Counted from the first letter of the stretch, positions 48,843 to 60,129 are shown. The stretch is DNA of 64,000 nucleotides from Thiopseudomonas alkaliphila (GCF_001267175.1 NZ_CP012358.1:1-64000); one strand, 5' to 3'. Notes: generated by a model not told the origin, from the sequence alone. Numbers and translations: made by a program.

Positions 48843-50795
48843 TTACAGGTTTTTCATCAACTGGCGCACTAAAAAGCGATTAGGATGACAGGCTTGAGCC
48901 AGATTGTGGCTGACTGGTAAGGCTTCTTGGGTAATCCAAGCGGCCAGTAGCTCACCGGCTAGTGGGGCACTAATTAAGCCGCGCGAACCATGGCCTAAAT
49001 TCACAAACAAGCCCGTTTGCCAAGTGCAGGGTGCATTAAGTGTGCGCTTCGCATTTTTTCGGAGGGCCGCATAATCGGTTAAAAAAGCCTCGGGCTCTGC
49101 CACAGGGCCAATCAGGGGTAAATAATCAGGGGTGGTGCAGCGAAATGCAGCATGCCCACTGAGCTCGGTGCTGGCTAAGCTGGCGGCTAAATCTGGATTA
49201 ATCGCAGCCACATGCTGCAGGTTTTGCTGTTGCTCACTTGAGGTTAATTGGCTGTGGTGTTGCTGAAAATCGAAGCTAGCGCCACAGGTATGTAGCCCTA
49301 AATAGGGCGGAGCAATATAACCTTCGGCGCAGACTACCGTTTGCAATTGCCTTGACTGAGCAGAAGGGCGCAGCGTGGTGGTTTGCCCGCGAATCGGCTT
49401 GAGCGGTAAATGTGCCGTTTGGGCGAAATGCTGCGCCTGATGGGCATTGGCGATAATTAACACCGGGGCCTGTGCCAATAGGTGCTGCTGAGCATACAGC
49501 TGCCATTGCTGCTGATGATACTTAAGGCTATCTACGCTTTGCCCTAAGTGCAGTTGAATATTGGGGTGCGTAAGCAGCGCCTGACACAATGCGCGCGGAC
49601 TGACCCAGCCAGATTCCGGATAAAATAATGCAGGCTTATCCAAAGGGATACCGGCTTGCGTGGAGGCTTGCTCGGCGCTTAACGCCTGTACCAGTGAGTC
49701 TGGAAAACACTGAGTTAATTCTTGCTGACGGGCTTGGGCTTTGCTGTTATGCGCCAACTGTAAAACGCCACAGGCATCCCAATGGCTTGCGTCTAGTTGA
49801 TGGCTTAGCCAGCGGCGCGTATAGCCAAAACCTGCAAGTACTAACTCGGTCAGGGCCGTGCCGTGGGCTGAGAGTTTCAGATACAGCACACCTTGATGAT
49901 TGCCCGAGGCGGCACTGGCAAGTGCAGGTGCTTGATCAAGCACCTGCACTTGCCAGCCGCGAATAGCCAAGCTGTAAGCGCTGGCGGCCCCCGCTAAGCC
50001 GGCGCCAATCACGATGGCTTGTGGTGCTGTCGACATTGCGCGGGGACGGGCAAACCAAGCAGGTAAAGGTGAGTGCTTTAGGCTGCACGCATTAAATTGG
50101 CCTTGTAACATTTCGCGTTTAGTACCAAATCCTGGGCAACGCTGCATAGCAAAACCGGCGGCAATTAAGCCGCGCCGAACAAAGCCGGCACTGGTAAAGG
50201 TGGCTAACGTAGTGTGAGGGTGAGAGAGGCGCGCCAGTTGCTGGAAGAGCTGCTGATTCCACATGTCTGGGTTTTTTGCAGGGGCAAAGCCATCTAAAAA
50301 CCACGCATCGACTTGAGCATCTAGCTGGGCAAGACCTTGAATTGCATCATCAATTATTAAGGTAAGGCGCACCCGGCCCTCGGCAAAGATAAAGTGCTGA
50401 AAGCCTGGTTGCACTGCTTGATACTGAGCGCAGAGCTCAGCGGCCAGCTCTGCCAGTTCGGGCCATAAAGCTAAGGCTTGCTTTAAATCAGTAGCAGACA
50501 GCGGAAATTTTTCTACGCTAATAAAGTGCAGCTGTGCGGTGGGTGGTGCCTCGGCTAAAAATGCTTGATAAGTGCATAAAAAGTTGAGCCCGGTGCCAAA
50601 CCCTGTTTCACCAAGGGTGCAGCAGCTATTGGGTGCAAGCTTAGCAAAACGCTCAGGAAAACCATTGTGCTGCAAAAATACATAACGGGTTTCGGCTAGG
50701 CCATTGGCTTTGGAAAAGTACACATCATCAAACACCGTCGAGGACGGTAGACCTTCAGCATCCCATTCGAGTTTGGCGTGTAAGGGGTCTGGCAT
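48843..50795 (-). CDS. mnmC: Bifunctional tRNA wobble-uridine modification enzyme MnmC
   Basis: Completes mnm5s2U34 in tRNAs. The N-terminal methyltransferase has TLGETGFGTGLNFLCTYQAF (SAM site, near residue 60) and WFLDGFAPAKNPDMWN. The C-terminal FAD domain starts near residue 258 with AIVIGAGLAGAASAYSLA and removes the carboxymethyl group. It is 650 aa long, so both halves are fused and intact. It is divergent from the GntR-smc pair. Confidence 0.95.
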   Translation of the reverse strand: MPDPLHAKLEWDAEGLPSSTVFDDVYFSKANGLAETRYVFLQHNGFPERFAKLAPNSCCTLGETGFGTGLNFLCTYQAFLAEAPPTAQLHFISVEKFPLSATDLKQALALWPELAELAAELCAQYQAVQPGFQHFIFAEGRVRLTLIIDDAIQGLAQLDAQVDAWFLDGFAPAKNPDMWNQQLFQQLARLSHPHTTLATFTSAGFVRRGLIAAGFAMQRCPGFGTKREMLQGQFNACSLKHSPLPAWFARPRAMSTAPQAIVIGAGLAGAASAYSLAIRGWQVQVLDQAPALASAASGNHQGVLYLKLSAHGTALTELVLAGFGYTRRWLSHQLDASHWDACGVLQLAHNSKAQARQQELTQCFPDSLVQALSAEQASTQAGIPLDKPALFYPESGWVSPRALCQALLTHPNIQLHLGQSVDSLKYHQQQWQLYAQQHLLAQAPVLIIANAHQAQHFAQTAHLPLKPIRGQTTTLRPSAQSRQLQTVVCAEGYIAPPYLGLHTCGASFDFQQHHSQLTSSEQQQNLQHVAAINPDLAASLASTELSGHAAFRCTTPDYLPLIGPVAEPEAFLTDYAALRKNAKRTLNAPCTWQTGLFVNLGHGSRGLISAPLAGELLAAWITQEALPVSHNLAQACHPNRFLVRQLMKNL

Positions 50796-51005
50796 AACAA
50801 GCTCTTAGTGATTTAGCAGTAACATAAAGCCGCAGTTTACCTTAATTAGCAGCGCTAAAGACACGTGAACGAGCAGTTCTGGTTGTTACCTCAAGCAGTG
50901 AAATAGGTATACTTCATGCTTTAAGGTGCTCAGATAGAGTTGTTCTTTCGATAATAAAATCAATGAGTGAATGCATTGGCAGCCACTGAGTAGTTGGGAG
51001 AAGCT

Positions 51006-51665
51006 ATGAGTCAGAAAAGTTCGGGCAATCTTGCAGAACAGATCGCTGCAAATTTAGGTGAGCGAATTATTTGTGGGGAGTTAACCAGTGGTACACCGAT
51101 TCGTGAGCAAGCGGTTACGGCTGATTTACAGGTCAGTCGTGGTTCCGTTCGCGAAGCGCTACTTATTTTGCAGCGTCAGCAGTTAGTGGATATTTTTCCG
51201 CGTCGGGGTGCCCAGGTAAAACAATTAACCACCGAAAACGTGGGAGCACTGTACGAGTTTAGCAGCATGCTTTACACCCAGCTGGGAACCTTCACCGCCC
51301 AGCGTTGGCAAACCGAGTCACAATTGATGGTGTTTGTTGATGTAAGACGCCAGCTAGAGCACAGTATGCAGCAGCGTAACTTGCGTGGTTTTGTTGAGCA
51401 TAGTTTTGCTATTTTACGTGCTGCTGGGCCAATTGCGGGTAATCCATTTTTAATGCAGGCGATTGAAAACCTGATTCCAGCGATTAGTCGTACCTATCAT
51501 ATGGCGCTTGAGCGTCGCCGGGATGAAATGGCCAGCTTTACCCGCAAGTTTGATCGCTTATTAATGGCGGTGCGCGAACGCGATATTCCCTTACTTGAAG
51601 AAGTGGTTAAAGAGTATAATCAGCACAATTGTGAATTAGTGCTGGCATCTTTGGCTGAGGGTTAG
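51006..51665 (+). CDS. GntR-family (FCD-type) transcriptional regulator
   Basis: A 219-residue regulator. The N-terminal winged helix has GERIICGELTSGTPIREQAV and LQVSRGSVREALLILQRQQL; the C-terminal all-helical FCD-like ligand domain follows. GGGAG precedes ATG 51006 (the frame opens at 50994). It ends 2 bp before smc; a GntR gene directly upstream of smc is also found in P. aeruginosa, so the link is conserved, though its target is unknown. The ligand is not predictable. Confidence 0.88.
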   Translation: MSQKSSGNLAEQIAANLGERIICGELTSGTPIREQAVTADLQVSRGSVREALLILQRQQLVDIFPRRGAQVKQLTTENVGALYEFSSMLYTQLGTFTAQRWQTESQLMVFVDVRRQLEHSMQQRNLRGFVEHSFAILRAAGPIAGNPFLMQAIENLIPAISRTYHMALERRRDEMASFTRKFDRLLMAVRERDIPLLEEVVKEYNQHNCELVLASLAEG

Positions 51666-51667
51666 GT

Positions 51668-54600
51668 TTGCGTCTCAAGTGTATTCGTTTAGCGGGTTTT
51701 AAATCCTTTGTGGATCCAACCACCGCTTACTTTCCAAGTAATATGACCGCGGTGGTCGGCCCGAACGGATGCGGTAAGTCTAATGTGATTGACGCAGTGC
51801 GCTGGGTACTTGGTGAAAGCTCGGCAAAAAATTTACGCGGTGAATCGATGACCGATGTCATCTTCAATGGCTCCAATACCCGTAAACCTATCTCTCAAGC
51901 CAGTATCGAACTGGTGTTTGATAACAGTGCCGGCGGTCTGTTAGGCGAGTACGCAGCCTATAGCGAAATTTCGGTACGCCGCTTGGTGAGTCGCGATGGG
52001 CAAAGCAGCTACTTTCTTAATGGCACTAAGTGTCGGCGCCGAGATATTACCGATATTTTCTTAGGCACCGGTTTAGGCCCGCGCAGTTACGCCATTATCG
52101 AGCAAGGAATGATTTCGCGCTTGGTGGAGGCCAAGCCAGAAGAGCTGCGGATTTTTTTAGAAGAAGCCGCAGGAATTTCTAAATATAAAGAGCGTCGGCG
52201 CGAGACCGAAAATCGTATTCGACGCACTGAAGAAAACTTAGCGCGTTTGACTGATTTACGCCAAGAGTTGGGGCGTCAAGTCGAGCGTTTAGAGCGTCAA
52301 GCCGCGGACGCTAAGACTTATACCGAATTAAAAAGCCAAGAACGGCAGCTCAAGGCGCAATTAATGGCGCTGCGTTGGCGGGCATTAGATGCCGAAGTGC
52401 GGCAACGTGATCAGGCGTTGCAGTTACAAGAGCTGGAATTAGAGCGCTTGATCAGTGAGCAGCGCCAAGCCGATGCACTGATTGAGCAGTATCGTCAGCA
52501 GCACTTTGAGCAAAACGAGGCCTTTAATCGACAGCAAGCCTTGTTTTATAGTGTTGGCGCTGAAGTGGCCAAGCTTGAGCAAAGCATTAACCATCATCAT
52601 CAGCAACAACGTAAGTTGCAGCAACAAGCCTTAGAGGCTGAACAGCAACAGCGCAGCTTGGCTGAAGAGTTAGCACAAGATCAGCTTACCTTAGAAAGCT
52701 TAATTGCTGAGCTGGCTGAGTTAGAACCTGAAGCTCGTTTACAGCAAGAGCAGGTAGCCGCTTTTCGCTTAGAACTGGAGACGTTAGAGGCCGAGCAGCT
52801 GCAATGGCAACAAAGCTGGGAGGTGTTTACTGAGCAGCATGCAGCGGCGCTCCATCAGGCAGATCTTGAACAAAACCGCATTCAGCAAACTGAAGTGCAG
52901 CTGAGTCGTTATGCTGAACGCTTACGGCGTCATCAAGATGAAGCGCAACTACTCAATATTCATCAGCAACAACAGGCCCTAAGCGAGAATGTAGCGCAGC
53001 AAACGCTACTTGCTGAGCAGCAAGCCGAGCTGGCACTCAGTCTAGAAGGGGTGCAGGAGCAGCTGAGCCAACAACATGCACGAATTGAGCAGAGTCTGCA
53101 GTTAGTCGAGCAGCACAGCGCCGCTCAGCAGCGCTTGATTGGACAGCAGGCTTCATTACAAGCCTTACAAGAAGCCGCTTTAGGCACTGATAATCAGCAA
53201 TTAGTCCAGTGGTTGCAGCAACAACAGTTGCAAAATCTAGCCAGCTTGGCTGAGCAATTAACTGTTGAACCGGGCTGGGAAGCAATATTAGAGGCGTTAT
53301 TAGGCGCTCAGCTGCAAAGCTTTTGTAGTACATCGCTACCTTATGCTGCCTTTGCTAGTGCACCGCCGGAGAGCGTCAGTTTCATTACGCCAAGCACCGC
53401 TTCCCTGCCTGCAGCAGAAGATGAGCTGCTGGCAAAAGTGAAGTGTGCCTATGATTTAAGTCCTTGGCTGGCAGGGATTAAAACGGCTGATAGTTTCGCC
53501 CAAGCTCAAGCGCAGTTGGCAACGCTGCAGGCGGGAGAGTCAATCGTCACTGCTGAAGGCTATTGGTTAGGCGCCGGCTTTATACGTTTTTTTGCCGCAG
53601 ATGCCCAGCAAGCGGGAGTGTTACAGCGTGCTCAGCAGTTGCAAGCATTAGAATTACAGCTGCAGCAGCTTACCCAAGAGCTGGCCCGGGCCAAGCAAGC
53701 CTTGCAACAGCAACAGGCGCTGTTAGTGGATTTAGAGCAGCAGCGGCAACAGTTATTAGCTACGCAACAGGGATTGGCGAACGAGCAGGCGCAGCAGCAG
53801 GCACAAAGTAGTATTTTGCAGGCTCGAGTGGAGCAGTTGCAGCAACGTCAGCAGCAGTTACAGCAGGAAATGGGTGAGTTAGAGGAAAACATTAGCCTTG
53901 AGCAAGAGCAACTGGCCGAGGCAAGGCTCACATTGGAGCAGGCCATTGAGCAGATGGCTGATCACACCCAGCACAAACAAAAGCTAGAGCATACCCGCGA
54001 GCAGTTAACCGCGCAACTGCGGATGTTGCGTCAACAGGCACAGCAGGCGCAGCACAGCCAGCATCAGCTTGAATTGCAATTAAACACCTTGCGTGCTCAG
54101 CGTCAGTCAACTGAGCAAGCCTTAGCCCGTACTGCGCAACAGGTGGCGCGAGCCGGTAGCCGGCATCAGCAATTACAGCTCGAGTTAGCTGAGCAAGGAG
54201 ATCCGGTAACAGAGCTGCAAGCCCTACTTGAAGAGCAGCTTGCCGAGCGCTTGCTGGCCGATGAAGGCTTGCGCGAAGTGCGGCAGCAGTTAGAGCAGAT
54301 AACCGCGCAATTGCGCCAACAAGAACAGTCACGCTTAACTTTTGAGCAGCGGGTGCAGCAGTTGCGTGACAGTGTGCAACAGGCTCAATTAGCAGGGCAT
54401 GAGTTGATGGTGCGGCGGGATAATCAGCAAGAGCAGGTTCAAGACAGTGGTTTTGCTCTAGCCGCGTTACTTGAGTTGCTCCCCGCAAGCGCAGTGATCA
54501 GTGATTGGGAACAAGAGCTGCAACAGGTGGCCGAAGCCATTGAGCGCTTAGGTGCAATTAACTTAGCCGCCATTGAAGAGTTTCAGTTGCAGTCTGCGCG

Positions 54601-55162
54601 CAAAGCTTATCTGGATGCCCAAGATGCCGACCTGAACGAAGCATTGCATACGCTACAAACGGTGATTGAGAAAATTGATCAGGAAACGCGTCAGCGTTTT
54701 CGCGACACCTTTGAGCGAGTAAATAGTGGTTTGCAGCGTTTATTTCCTAAGGTGTTTGGTGGTGGAAATGCCAGCTTAGAGCTAACCGGTGATGATTTAT
54801 TAAGCACCGGAGTGGCGATTATGGCCCAGCCACCAGGCAAGAAAAACAGCACCATTCACTTATTGTCGGGCGGTGAAAAAGCGCTCACCGCGTTATCTTT
54901 AGTGTTTGCGATTTTTCAATTAAATCCTGCACCATTTTGCATGCTCGATGAGGTGGATGCGCCCTTAGATGACGCTAACGTGGGGCGCTATGCCAATCTA
55001 GTTAAAGAAATGTCAGATAGCGTGCAGTTTATTTATATCACCCACAATAAGATCGCTATGGAAAAAGCCGATCAGTTATTAGGGGTCACTATGCATGAGC
55101 CAGGTTGCTCTCGTTTGGTTGCGGTTAACGTAGAAGAGGCTGCTGCGCTGGCAGAGAGCTAG
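51668..55162 (+). CDS. smc: Chromosome partition protein SMC
   Basis: A chromosome-condensing ATPase. The N-terminal head has Walker [10 protein letters not shown] (residues 31-39), then [18 protein letters not shown]. Coiled coils flank a hinge at about residues 500-660. The C-terminal head has the signature [17 protein letters not shown] and Walker [15 protein letters not shown]. It is 1164 aa long. The coils are unusually rich in Gln (runs such as QQQQL). The start is TTG 51668, 2 bp after the GntR stop, with GAGGG overlapping the end of that gene, so translation is coupled. ScpA/ScpB are not nearby, and zipA/ligA do not follow. Confidence 0.95.
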   Translation: MRLKCIRLAGFKSFVDPTTAYFPSNMTAVVGPNGCGKSNVIDAVRWVLGESSAKNLRGESMTDVIFNGSNTRKPISQASIELVFDNSAGGLLGEYAAYSEISVRRLVSRDGQSSYFLNGTKCRRRDITDIFLGTGLGPRSYAIIEQGMISRLVEAKPEELRIFLEEAAGISKYKERRRETENRIRRTEENLARLTDLRQELGRQVERLERQAADAKTYTELKSQERQLKAQLMALRWRALDAEVRQRDQALQLQELELERLISEQRQADALIEQYRQQHFEQNEAFNRQQALFYSVGAEVAKLEQSINHHHQQQRKLQQQALEAEQQQRSLAEELAQDQLTLESLIAELAELEPEARLQQEQVAAFRLELETLEAEQLQWQQSWEVFTEQHAAALHQADLEQNRIQQTEVQLSRYAERLRRHQDEAQLLNIHQQQQALSENVAQQTLLAEQQAELALSLEGVQEQLSQQHARIEQSLQLVEQHSAAQQRLIGQQASLQALQEAALGTDNQQLVQWLQQQQLQNLASLAEQLTVEPGWEAILEALLGAQLQSFCSTSLPYAAFASAPPESVSFITPSTASLPAAEDELLAKVKCAYDLSPWLAGIKTADSFAQAQAQLATLQAGESIVTAEGYWLGAGFIRFFAADAQQAGVLQRAQQLQALELQLQQLTQELARAKQALQQQQALLVDLEQQRQQLLATQQGLANEQAQQQAQSSILQARVEQLQQRQQQLQQEMGELEENISLEQEQLAEARLTLEQAIEQMADHTQHKQKLEHTREQLTAQLRMLRQQAQQAQHSQHQLELQLNTLRAQRQSTEQALARTAQQVARAGSRHQQLQLELAEQGDPVTELQALLEEQLAERLLADEGLREVRQQLEQITAQLRQQEQSRLTFEQRVQQLRDSVQQAQLAGHELMVRRDNQQEQVQDSGFALAALLELLPASAVISDWEQELQQVAEAIERLGAINLAAIEEFQLQSARKAYLDAQDADLNEALHTLQTVIEKIDQETRQRFRDTFERVNSGLQRLFPKVFGGGNASLELTGDDLLSTGVAIMAQPPGKKNSTIHLLSGGEKALTALSLVFAIFQLNPAPFCMLDEVDAPLDDANVGRYANLVKEMSDSVQFIYITHNKIAMEKADQLLGVTMHEPGCSRLVAVNVEEAAALAES

Positions 55163-55242
55163 TCTGTTGCAAAGAAACTTGCTGCAGTTGCTGTTCTCTC
55201 GGTAAGCTCAGGTTATTTACTTTATTCTCAAGGACTGTATCT

Positions 55243-56961
55243 ATGGTTATTGCCTGTCCTGCCGTTGCCTTAGCGCGGCAAATACTTGAAGGCTTTGATG
55301 ATTATCGCGATCGCTTTCGTGATATTACCAATGAGGCGCGTAAGCGTTTTGAGCAAGCTCAGTGGCAAGAAATCCAACAAGCCGCCGCCGCTCGAATTCA
55401 ACTCTATAAAGAGTGTGTAGCCACTACCCGTGATCAATTAATTAACGATTATGGCGAAGCGGTGTTACTGAATATTGACTGCTGGCCAGATATAAAACGC
55501 TCCTATATTGGGCAAATTGATTTAAGGCTGGATGATGAGTTATCCGAAACGTGGTTTAACTCGATTTTTAACTCCTTATTTAGTCATGATTTAATCACTG
55601 ATGAATGCATGTTTGTGACCAGTACTCGAGCGGAACTGCATCGCAATGACACGCCCATGCAAATTCGAATTTATCGACCTCAAGGTGATCTGCACGCAGC
55701 GCTGCAAAAAATTTCTGAAGACTACCAGTTTAGCGTGCCCTATGCTGATCAGGCCGGTGATGTCGAGCGCTTAGAGGCTCAGCTGCGTAAAAACTTGCCC
55801 GATTGGGTCTGCAAAGATACCGACCTAACCATTGAGTTATACAGCTCTCGGTTGTACCGCAATAAGGGTGCCTATGTGGTGGGGCGCATCTTTACCCAAG
55901 ACGAGCAATGGCCGTTAGTGATCGCCATTGTTAATCGTGAGGGCGAAGGGATTCGGTTAGATGCGGCGATTGTCGATGAGGCGGAGGTATCGATTATCTT
56001 CTCCTTTACCCGTTCTTACTTTATGGTGCGCGTGGCGTATCCGGCTGAGTTTGTTAACTTTCTGCAGCGTATTTTACCGCGTAAAGATATTTCTGAGCTC
56101 TACACCTCAATTGGTTTTTACAAGCAAGGTAAAACGGAGTTTTACCGTAATTTACGTCGCCATTTAGAAACCACTGATGATCGCTTTATGATGGCGCCGG
56201 GGATTCGAGGCATGGTGATGACGGTCTTTACGCTGCCAGGCTTCAGTACGGTATTTAAGCTGATAAAAGATCGCTTCTCGCCTTCTAAAACCGTTGATCG
56301 AGCGACCGTCTTGGATCGTTATCGCCTAGTTAAGCACGTGGATCGAGTGGGGCGTATGGCCGATACTCAAGAGTTTACGGATTTGCGCTTTCCTAAGGAG
56401 AAGTTTGATCCTGAGTGTTTAGCCGAGCTGCTTGAAGATGCACCCAGTACGGTTGAGGTGCAGGATGATGAGGTGCTGATTCGACACTGCTGGACTGAGC
56501 GGCGAATGATTCCGCTGAATATTTACTTAGAAAATGCCAGTGAAGAGCAAACCCTAAATGCGCTAGAAGATTATGGCATGGCAATTAAACAGTTAGCGGC
56601 GGCCAATATTTTTCCAGGCGACATGCTGTTGAAAAACTTTGGTGTTACCCGCCATGGTCGCGTGGTTTTCTATGACTATGATGAAATCTGTTATCTGACT
56701 GAAATAAACTTTCGCGATATCCCAGAGCCACGTTATCCAGAAGATGAATTTGCCGCAGAGCCTTGGTACTCGGTAGCGCCAAATGATGTGTTTCCTGAGG
56801 AGTTTCCCCGATTTTTGTTTACTGATATCAAATTGCGCCGGATCTTTAGCAAGCTGCATGGCGATCTGTTTACTGCCAAATACTGGAAAAGTTTACAAGA
56901 CGCCATTTTGGCCGGCAAAGTGATCGATGTGTATCCCTATAAACGTAAACATATCGAGTGA
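55243..56961 (+). CDS. aceK: Isocitrate dehydrogenase kinase/phosphatase
   Basis: Phosphorylates and dephosphorylates isocitrate dehydrogenase to split carbon between the TCA cycle and the glyoxylate bypass. The 572-aa protein has the regulatory N-domain ([31 protein letters not shown]) and a kinase C-domain with [40 protein letters not shown] and YDYDEICYL. It is full-length. The usual aceBA partners are absent; it lies directly after smc and overlaps the pncC frame. Confidence 0.96.
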   Translation: MVIACPAVALARQILEGFDDYRDRFRDITNEARKRFEQAQWQEIQQAAAARIQLYKECVATTRDQLINDYGEAVLLNIDCWPDIKRSYIGQIDLRLDDELSETWFNSIFNSLFSHDLITDECMFVTSTRAELHRNDTPMQIRIYRPQGDLHAALQKISEDYQFSVPYADQAGDVERLEAQLRKNLPDWVCKDTDLTIELYSSRLYRNKGAYVVGRIFTQDEQWPLVIAIVNREGEGIRLDAAIVDEAEVSIIFSFTRSYFMVRVAYPAEFVNFLQRILPRKDISELYTSIGFYKQGKTEFYRNLRRHLETTDDRFMMAPGIRGMVMTVFTLPGFSTVFKLIKDRFSPSKTVDRATVLDRYRLVKHVDRVGRMADTQEFTDLRFPKEKFDPECLAELLEDAPSTVEVQDDEVLIRHCWTERRMIPLNIYLENASEEQTLNALEDYGMAIKQLAAANIFPGDMLLKNFGVTRHGRVVFYDYDEICYLTEINFRDIPEPRYPEDEFAAEPWYSVAPNDVFPEEFPRFLFTDIKLRRIFSKLHGDLFTAKYWKSLQDAILAGKVIDVYPYKRKHIE

Positions 56962-56969
56962 GATTAAGG

Positions 56970-57479
56970 ATGCCAAGCGATCAATCACAGATTACTCAGC
57001 TGGCGGCTAGGCTTGGAGAGTTGCTGCTGGCGCAACAAGCAGTTGTTACCACCGCTGAGTCATGTACTGGCGGTGGAATTGCTGAGGCAATCACTCGGAT
57101 TGCCGGTAGTTCAGCGTGGTTTGAAGCGGGTTGGGTTACCTATTCCAATGCGCAAAAGCAAGCGCTGCTGGCGGTGCCTGAGCAAACGATAGTCAGCTAT
57201 GGTGCTGTCAGTGAACCTGTGGCTAAAGCCATGGCTGAAGGAGCGCTTGTTAGGGCGCAAGCTGAGTTATCGGTTGCAGTGAGTGGCATTGCAGGGCCTG
57301 GTGGTGGTACGCCACAAAAGCCGGTAGGTACTGTCTGTTTTGCTTGGTGTAAAGGGGCAATAAGTTATACCCATACCTATGTATTTGCTGGAGATCGGCA
57401 GCAGGTGCGGGCGTACACGGTACAGACTGCACTTAAGGGGTTAATTCAGTTGCTGGAAACCGATAAGCTACTAGACTGA
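56970..57479 (+). CDS. pncC: CinA-family nicotinamide-nucleotide amidohydrolase
   Basis: Deamidates NMN to nicotinate mononucleotide. The 169-residue protein has VTTAESCTGGGIAEAITRIA (catalytic Ser) and WVTYSNAQKQALL (Tyr and Lys), then VSGIAGPGGGTPQKPVGTVC. ATG 56970 gives the usual N-terminus; GTG 56958, overlapping the aceK stop as GTGA, is an alternative. pncC-recA-recX is the standard pseudomonad order. Confidence 0.93.
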   Translation: MPSDQSQITQLAARLGELLLAQQAVVTTAESCTGGGIAEAITRIAGSSAWFEAGWVTYSNAQKQALLAVPEQTIVSYGAVSEPVAKAMAEGALVRAQAELSVAVSGIAGPGGGTPQKPVGTVCFAWCKGAISYTHTYVFAGDRQQVRAYTVQTALKGLIQLLETDKLLD

Positions 57480-57492
57480 ATGAGGAAAAGGT

Positions 57493-57521
57493 TTGCACCT
57501 CGAATTAAAATCAGTGATAAT
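57493..57521 (+). promoter_or_regulatory. recA promoter
   Basis: TTGCAC (57493-57498) and GATAAT (57516-57521) are 17 bp apart and directly precede the LexA box. Confidence 0.7.
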
Positions 57522-57522
57522 A

Positions 57523-57538
57523 CTGGTTAACTATACAG
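57523..57538 (+). promoter_or_regulatory. LexA (SOS) box upstream of recA
   Basis: CTGGTTAACTATACAG fits the CTG-N10-CAG SOS operator and overlaps the predicted transcription start of recA, so LexA would repress recA until DNA damage. Confidence 0.85.
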
Positions 57539-57575
57539 TAATGGCGAAAGCCCTAAGTATGCATGAGGTTTCATA

Positions 57576-58616
57576 ATGGATGAGAATAAAAAACGCGCGC
57601 TAGCGGCAGCGCTTGGCCAAATTGAGCGTCAGTTTGGTAAGGGCGCGGTGATGCGGATGGGTGATCACGAGCGTCAAGCAATTCCTGCGATCTCAACGGG
57701 TTCATTAGGGCTGGATATCGCTTTAGGCATTGGTGGTTTACCTAAGGGCCGTATTGTTGAAATTTATGGGCCTGAGTCCTCTGGTAAAACCACGCTCACA
57801 CTATCGGTCATTGCTGAAGCCCAAAAACAAGGGGCAACCTGTGCCTTCGTTGATGCTGAGCATGCGCTAGATCCTGAGTATGCAGGCAAGTTGGGAGTCA
57901 ATGTTGATGATCTGTTAGTTTCCCAGCCAGATACTGGTGAGCAAGCACTGGAAATCACCGACATGTTAGTGCGTTCTAACGCCGTTGATGTGATTGTGGT
58001 GGACTCAGTTGCCGCGCTAGTACCTAAAGCCGAAATTGAAGGCGAAATGGGGGATACCCACGTCGGACTGCAAGCGCGCTTAATGAGTCAAGCTTTACGT
58101 AAAATCACCGGTAACATCAAAAATGCCAATTGCTTGGTGATCTTTATTAACCAAATTCGGATGAAAATCGGGGTTATGTTTGGTAACCCTGAAACCACTA
58201 CCGGCGGTAATGCACTGAAATTCTACTCTTCGGTGCGTTTAGATATTCGCCGGATTGGCGCAGTTAAAGAGGGTGATGAAATCACCGGTAGCGAAACACG
58301 GGTAAAAGTGGTGAAAAACAAGGTGGCGCCACCATTCCGTCAGGCTGAATTCCAGATTATGTATGGTCGTGGAATTTATCGTACCGGCGAAATTATTGAT
58401 TTGGGTGTACAGCTAGGGTTGCTCGATAAAGCCGGTGCTTGGTATAGCCATCAAGGCACAAAAATTGGTCAAGGTAAGGCCAACTCGGCTCGTTATTTAG
58501 AAGAAAACCCAGAGCTATGCGCCAGTTTAGAAAAACAAATTCGTGAGCAACTATTATCGGTAGTGCCACCGGCAGCAGCGACAGAAGAAGAACCAGAACA
58601 GTCACCTGAAGAATAG
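57576..58616 (+). CDS. recA: Recombinase RecA
   Basis: Forms filaments on single-strand DNA for homologous recombination and triggers LexA self-cleavage. Walker A is GPESSGKTT (about residues 66-74), then [39 protein letters not shown] (loop 2) and the C-terminal domain with acidic tail [11 protein letters not shown]. It is 346 aa long. A SOS box and promoter lie upstream, and a partial terminator separates it from recX. Confidence 0.98.
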   Translation: MDENKKRALAAALGQIERQFGKGAVMRMGDHERQAIPAISTGSLGLDIALGIGGLPKGRIVEIYGPESSGKTTLTLSVIAEAQKQGATCAFVDAEHALDPEYAGKLGVNVDDLLVSQPDTGEQALEITDMLVRSNAVDVIVVDSVAALVPKAEIEGEMGDTHVGLQARLMSQALRKITGNIKNANCLVIFINQIRMKIGVMFGNPETTTGGNALKFYSSVRLDIRRIGAVKEGDEITGSETRVKVVKNKVAPPFRQAEFQIMYGRGIYRTGEIIDLGVQLGLLDKAGAWYSHQGTKIGQGKANSARYLEENPELCASLEKQIREQLLSVVPPAAATEEEPEQSPEE

Positions 58617-58634
58617 CTAATTAGAGTCCCCTTT

Positions 58635-58670
58635 AAGCCTTGCTTAGCGTGCTGCTAGCAAGGCTTTTTT
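58635..58670 (+). terminator. Terminator between recA and recX
   Basis: A 10-bp stem (58635-58644 with 58657-58666) ends in T6. Read-through would give the low recX levels normal for this pair. Confidence 0.85.
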
Positions 58671-58700
58671 GTAGAAGAAAATAGGCATAAGGAGCTAGGC

Positions 58701-59162
58701 ATGGTAGATGAGCAAGCTGTCAGTCAAGCACGTTTTGCAGCGATGAACTTATTGGCAAGAAGAGAGCATAGTGCGGCAGAGCTAGGGCAAAAGCTTGCTC
58801 AGCGCGAATTTGCCCCTGCAGTGATTCAGGCTGTAATTGAGCGCTTACAAGCCCAAGGCCTGCAGAGTGATGAGCGTTTTGTTGAAAGTTTTATCCGTGG
58901 TCGTGCTTATTCTGGTAAAGGACCGCTTCGACTCCGTGAGGAGTTGCAACATAAAGGCATTTCGCAGGAGCTGATTGCTGAAGGGTTGACCAACTTTGAG
59001 GGCGATTGGTCGGCTGTGCTGGAACAGGTGTGGCAGAAAAAATTTGGCCAGTTGCCCCAAGATCAGAAAGAAAAAGCTAAACAATTGCGCTTTCTAGCCT
59101 ATCGTGGCTTTGCAGCGGCAGCGATTTTTAGTTTGTTTGATCGTTTGGCGGAGCAAGCCTAG
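58701..59162 (+). CDS. recX: Regulatory protein RecX
   Basis: Modulates RecA filaments. The 153-residue all-helical protein has ARFAAMNLLARREHSAAELG, RLQAQGLQSDERFVESFIRG and LREELQHKGISQ, the three tandem helical repeats typical of RecX. AAGGAG precedes the ATG. It is 84 bp downstream of recA. Confidence 0.94.
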   Translation: MVDEQAVSQARFAAMNLLARREHSAAELGQKLAQREFAPAVIQAVIERLQAQGLQSDERFVESFIRGRAYSGKGPLRLREELQHKGISQELIAEGLTNFEGDWSAVLEQVWQKKFGQLPQDQKEKAKQLRFLAYRGFAAAAIFSLFDRLAEQA

Positions 59163-59172
59163 TATGCCGAGT

Positions 59173-59634
59173 CTAAGAAGGGCGCGTTAGACTCTTGAGT
59201 AACGCCTCAACGGCAAGGTTCAGTGCGTGTTGGTGTGTGCTTTCTAGTTGACTAAATAGCTGTTCGTACTGTTTTTTCTCGGTTTTAGGTAAGGCTTTCC
59301 AAGCATCATGGGTTGGGATGTGCTGGGTGGCTTCGTAGATTTGATGTAGCACGTGAAATTCAGGCTGTTGTGAGTACAGCGGATCGAAGTTATCGAGCAA
59401 CACTTTAAGCCGAATAGCGCCTTCAATCGTTGGCAACTGATGGGCTTGGTAAGATTTGGCAATAATCACTAAATCATTTTTAATTGACTGTAAGCGCGCT
59501 TCAGTTACCTGTTTGGTTGTCGCTTGGTTGTGCCATACCCGCTTCCACAGTATCAGGGCGTAGGCACTTAAGGTGGCAATAATCAGGAGCGCGATAATTA
59601 GCCAAAAAATCAAAGAGGTGGAGTGATTAAGCAT
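59173..59634 (-). CDS. DUF2489 membrane-anchored protein
   Basis: A 153-residue protein with one N-terminal membrane helix (about residues 7-29) and a helical cytoplasmic part (QSIKNDLVIIAKSYQAHQLP, AWKALPKTEKKQYEQLF) characteristic of DUF2489. Function unknown. It lies 9 bp downstream of the LEA-type lipoprotein gene on the same strand and is convergent with recX. Confidence 0.8.
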   Translation of the reverse strand: MLNHSTSLIFWLIIALLIIATLSAYALILWKRVWHNQATTKQVTEARLQSIKNDLVIIAKSYQAHQLPTIEGAIRLKVLLDNFDPLYSQQPEFHVLHQIYEATQHIPTHDAWKALPKTEKKQYEQLFSQLESTHQHALNLAVEALLKSLTRPS

Positions 59635-59643
59635 AAATAACCA

Positions 59644-60129
59644 TTAAAAACTATCGGGAGTCAGGGTGCCGTTACGTTGCACGTTAAACGATTGGCGGAA
59701 AAGTCTACCAGTACTTACTTCAGCTTGCAGTGAATACTGCACCGGCTCTGTGGGTTGTTTGATGGCGCTAATTAAAGTTTTTAGGTGTCGCCACAGGTTA
59801 GTAAACACAGGCAACTCGAGGTAGGCGTACTGGTGTGCGGGTACGTTCAGGTTAATATTGCGCTGATCGGTAGCCAGAGGAATGTCATTTAAGTTCAATT
59901 GATAGTTGATTTGTCGCAGAGATAACGGGCTGTCGTTGGGATTATCAATTCGAAAACGTAATAAAAACTCTTGCTCTAAGAGTTTGGCGCGTACTACTTC
60001 GGCGTCGACTAATTGGATCTCGGGAGATTGCAGGGCGGCCGATCGGCTTGCGCAGCCGGTGGCGCTAAGCGTTACAATAAGCGCCATTAACGTCAGTAGG
60101 AAGGTACGCGTTGCGGTCAATGCCATCAT
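59644..60129 (-). CDS. LEA type 2 (WHy-domain) lipoprotein
   Basis: A 161-residue lipoprotein with lipobox SATGC (Cys26). The mature part reads VDAEVVRAKLLEQEFLLRFR, then IDNPNDSPLSLRQINYQLNL, the WHy/LEA14-like fold linked to desiccation and stress in other organisms. Bacterial members are of unknown role. Co-oriented with, and 9 bp upstream of, the DUF2489 gene. Confidence 0.82.
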   Translation of the reverse strand: MMALTATRTFLLTLMALIVTLSATGCASRSAALQSPEIQLVDAEVVRAKLLEQEFLLRFRIDNPNDSPLSLRQINYQLNLNDIPLATDQRNINLNVPAHQYAYLELPVFTNLWRHLKTLISAIKQPTEPVQYSLQAEVSTGRLFRQSFNVQRNGTLTPDSF

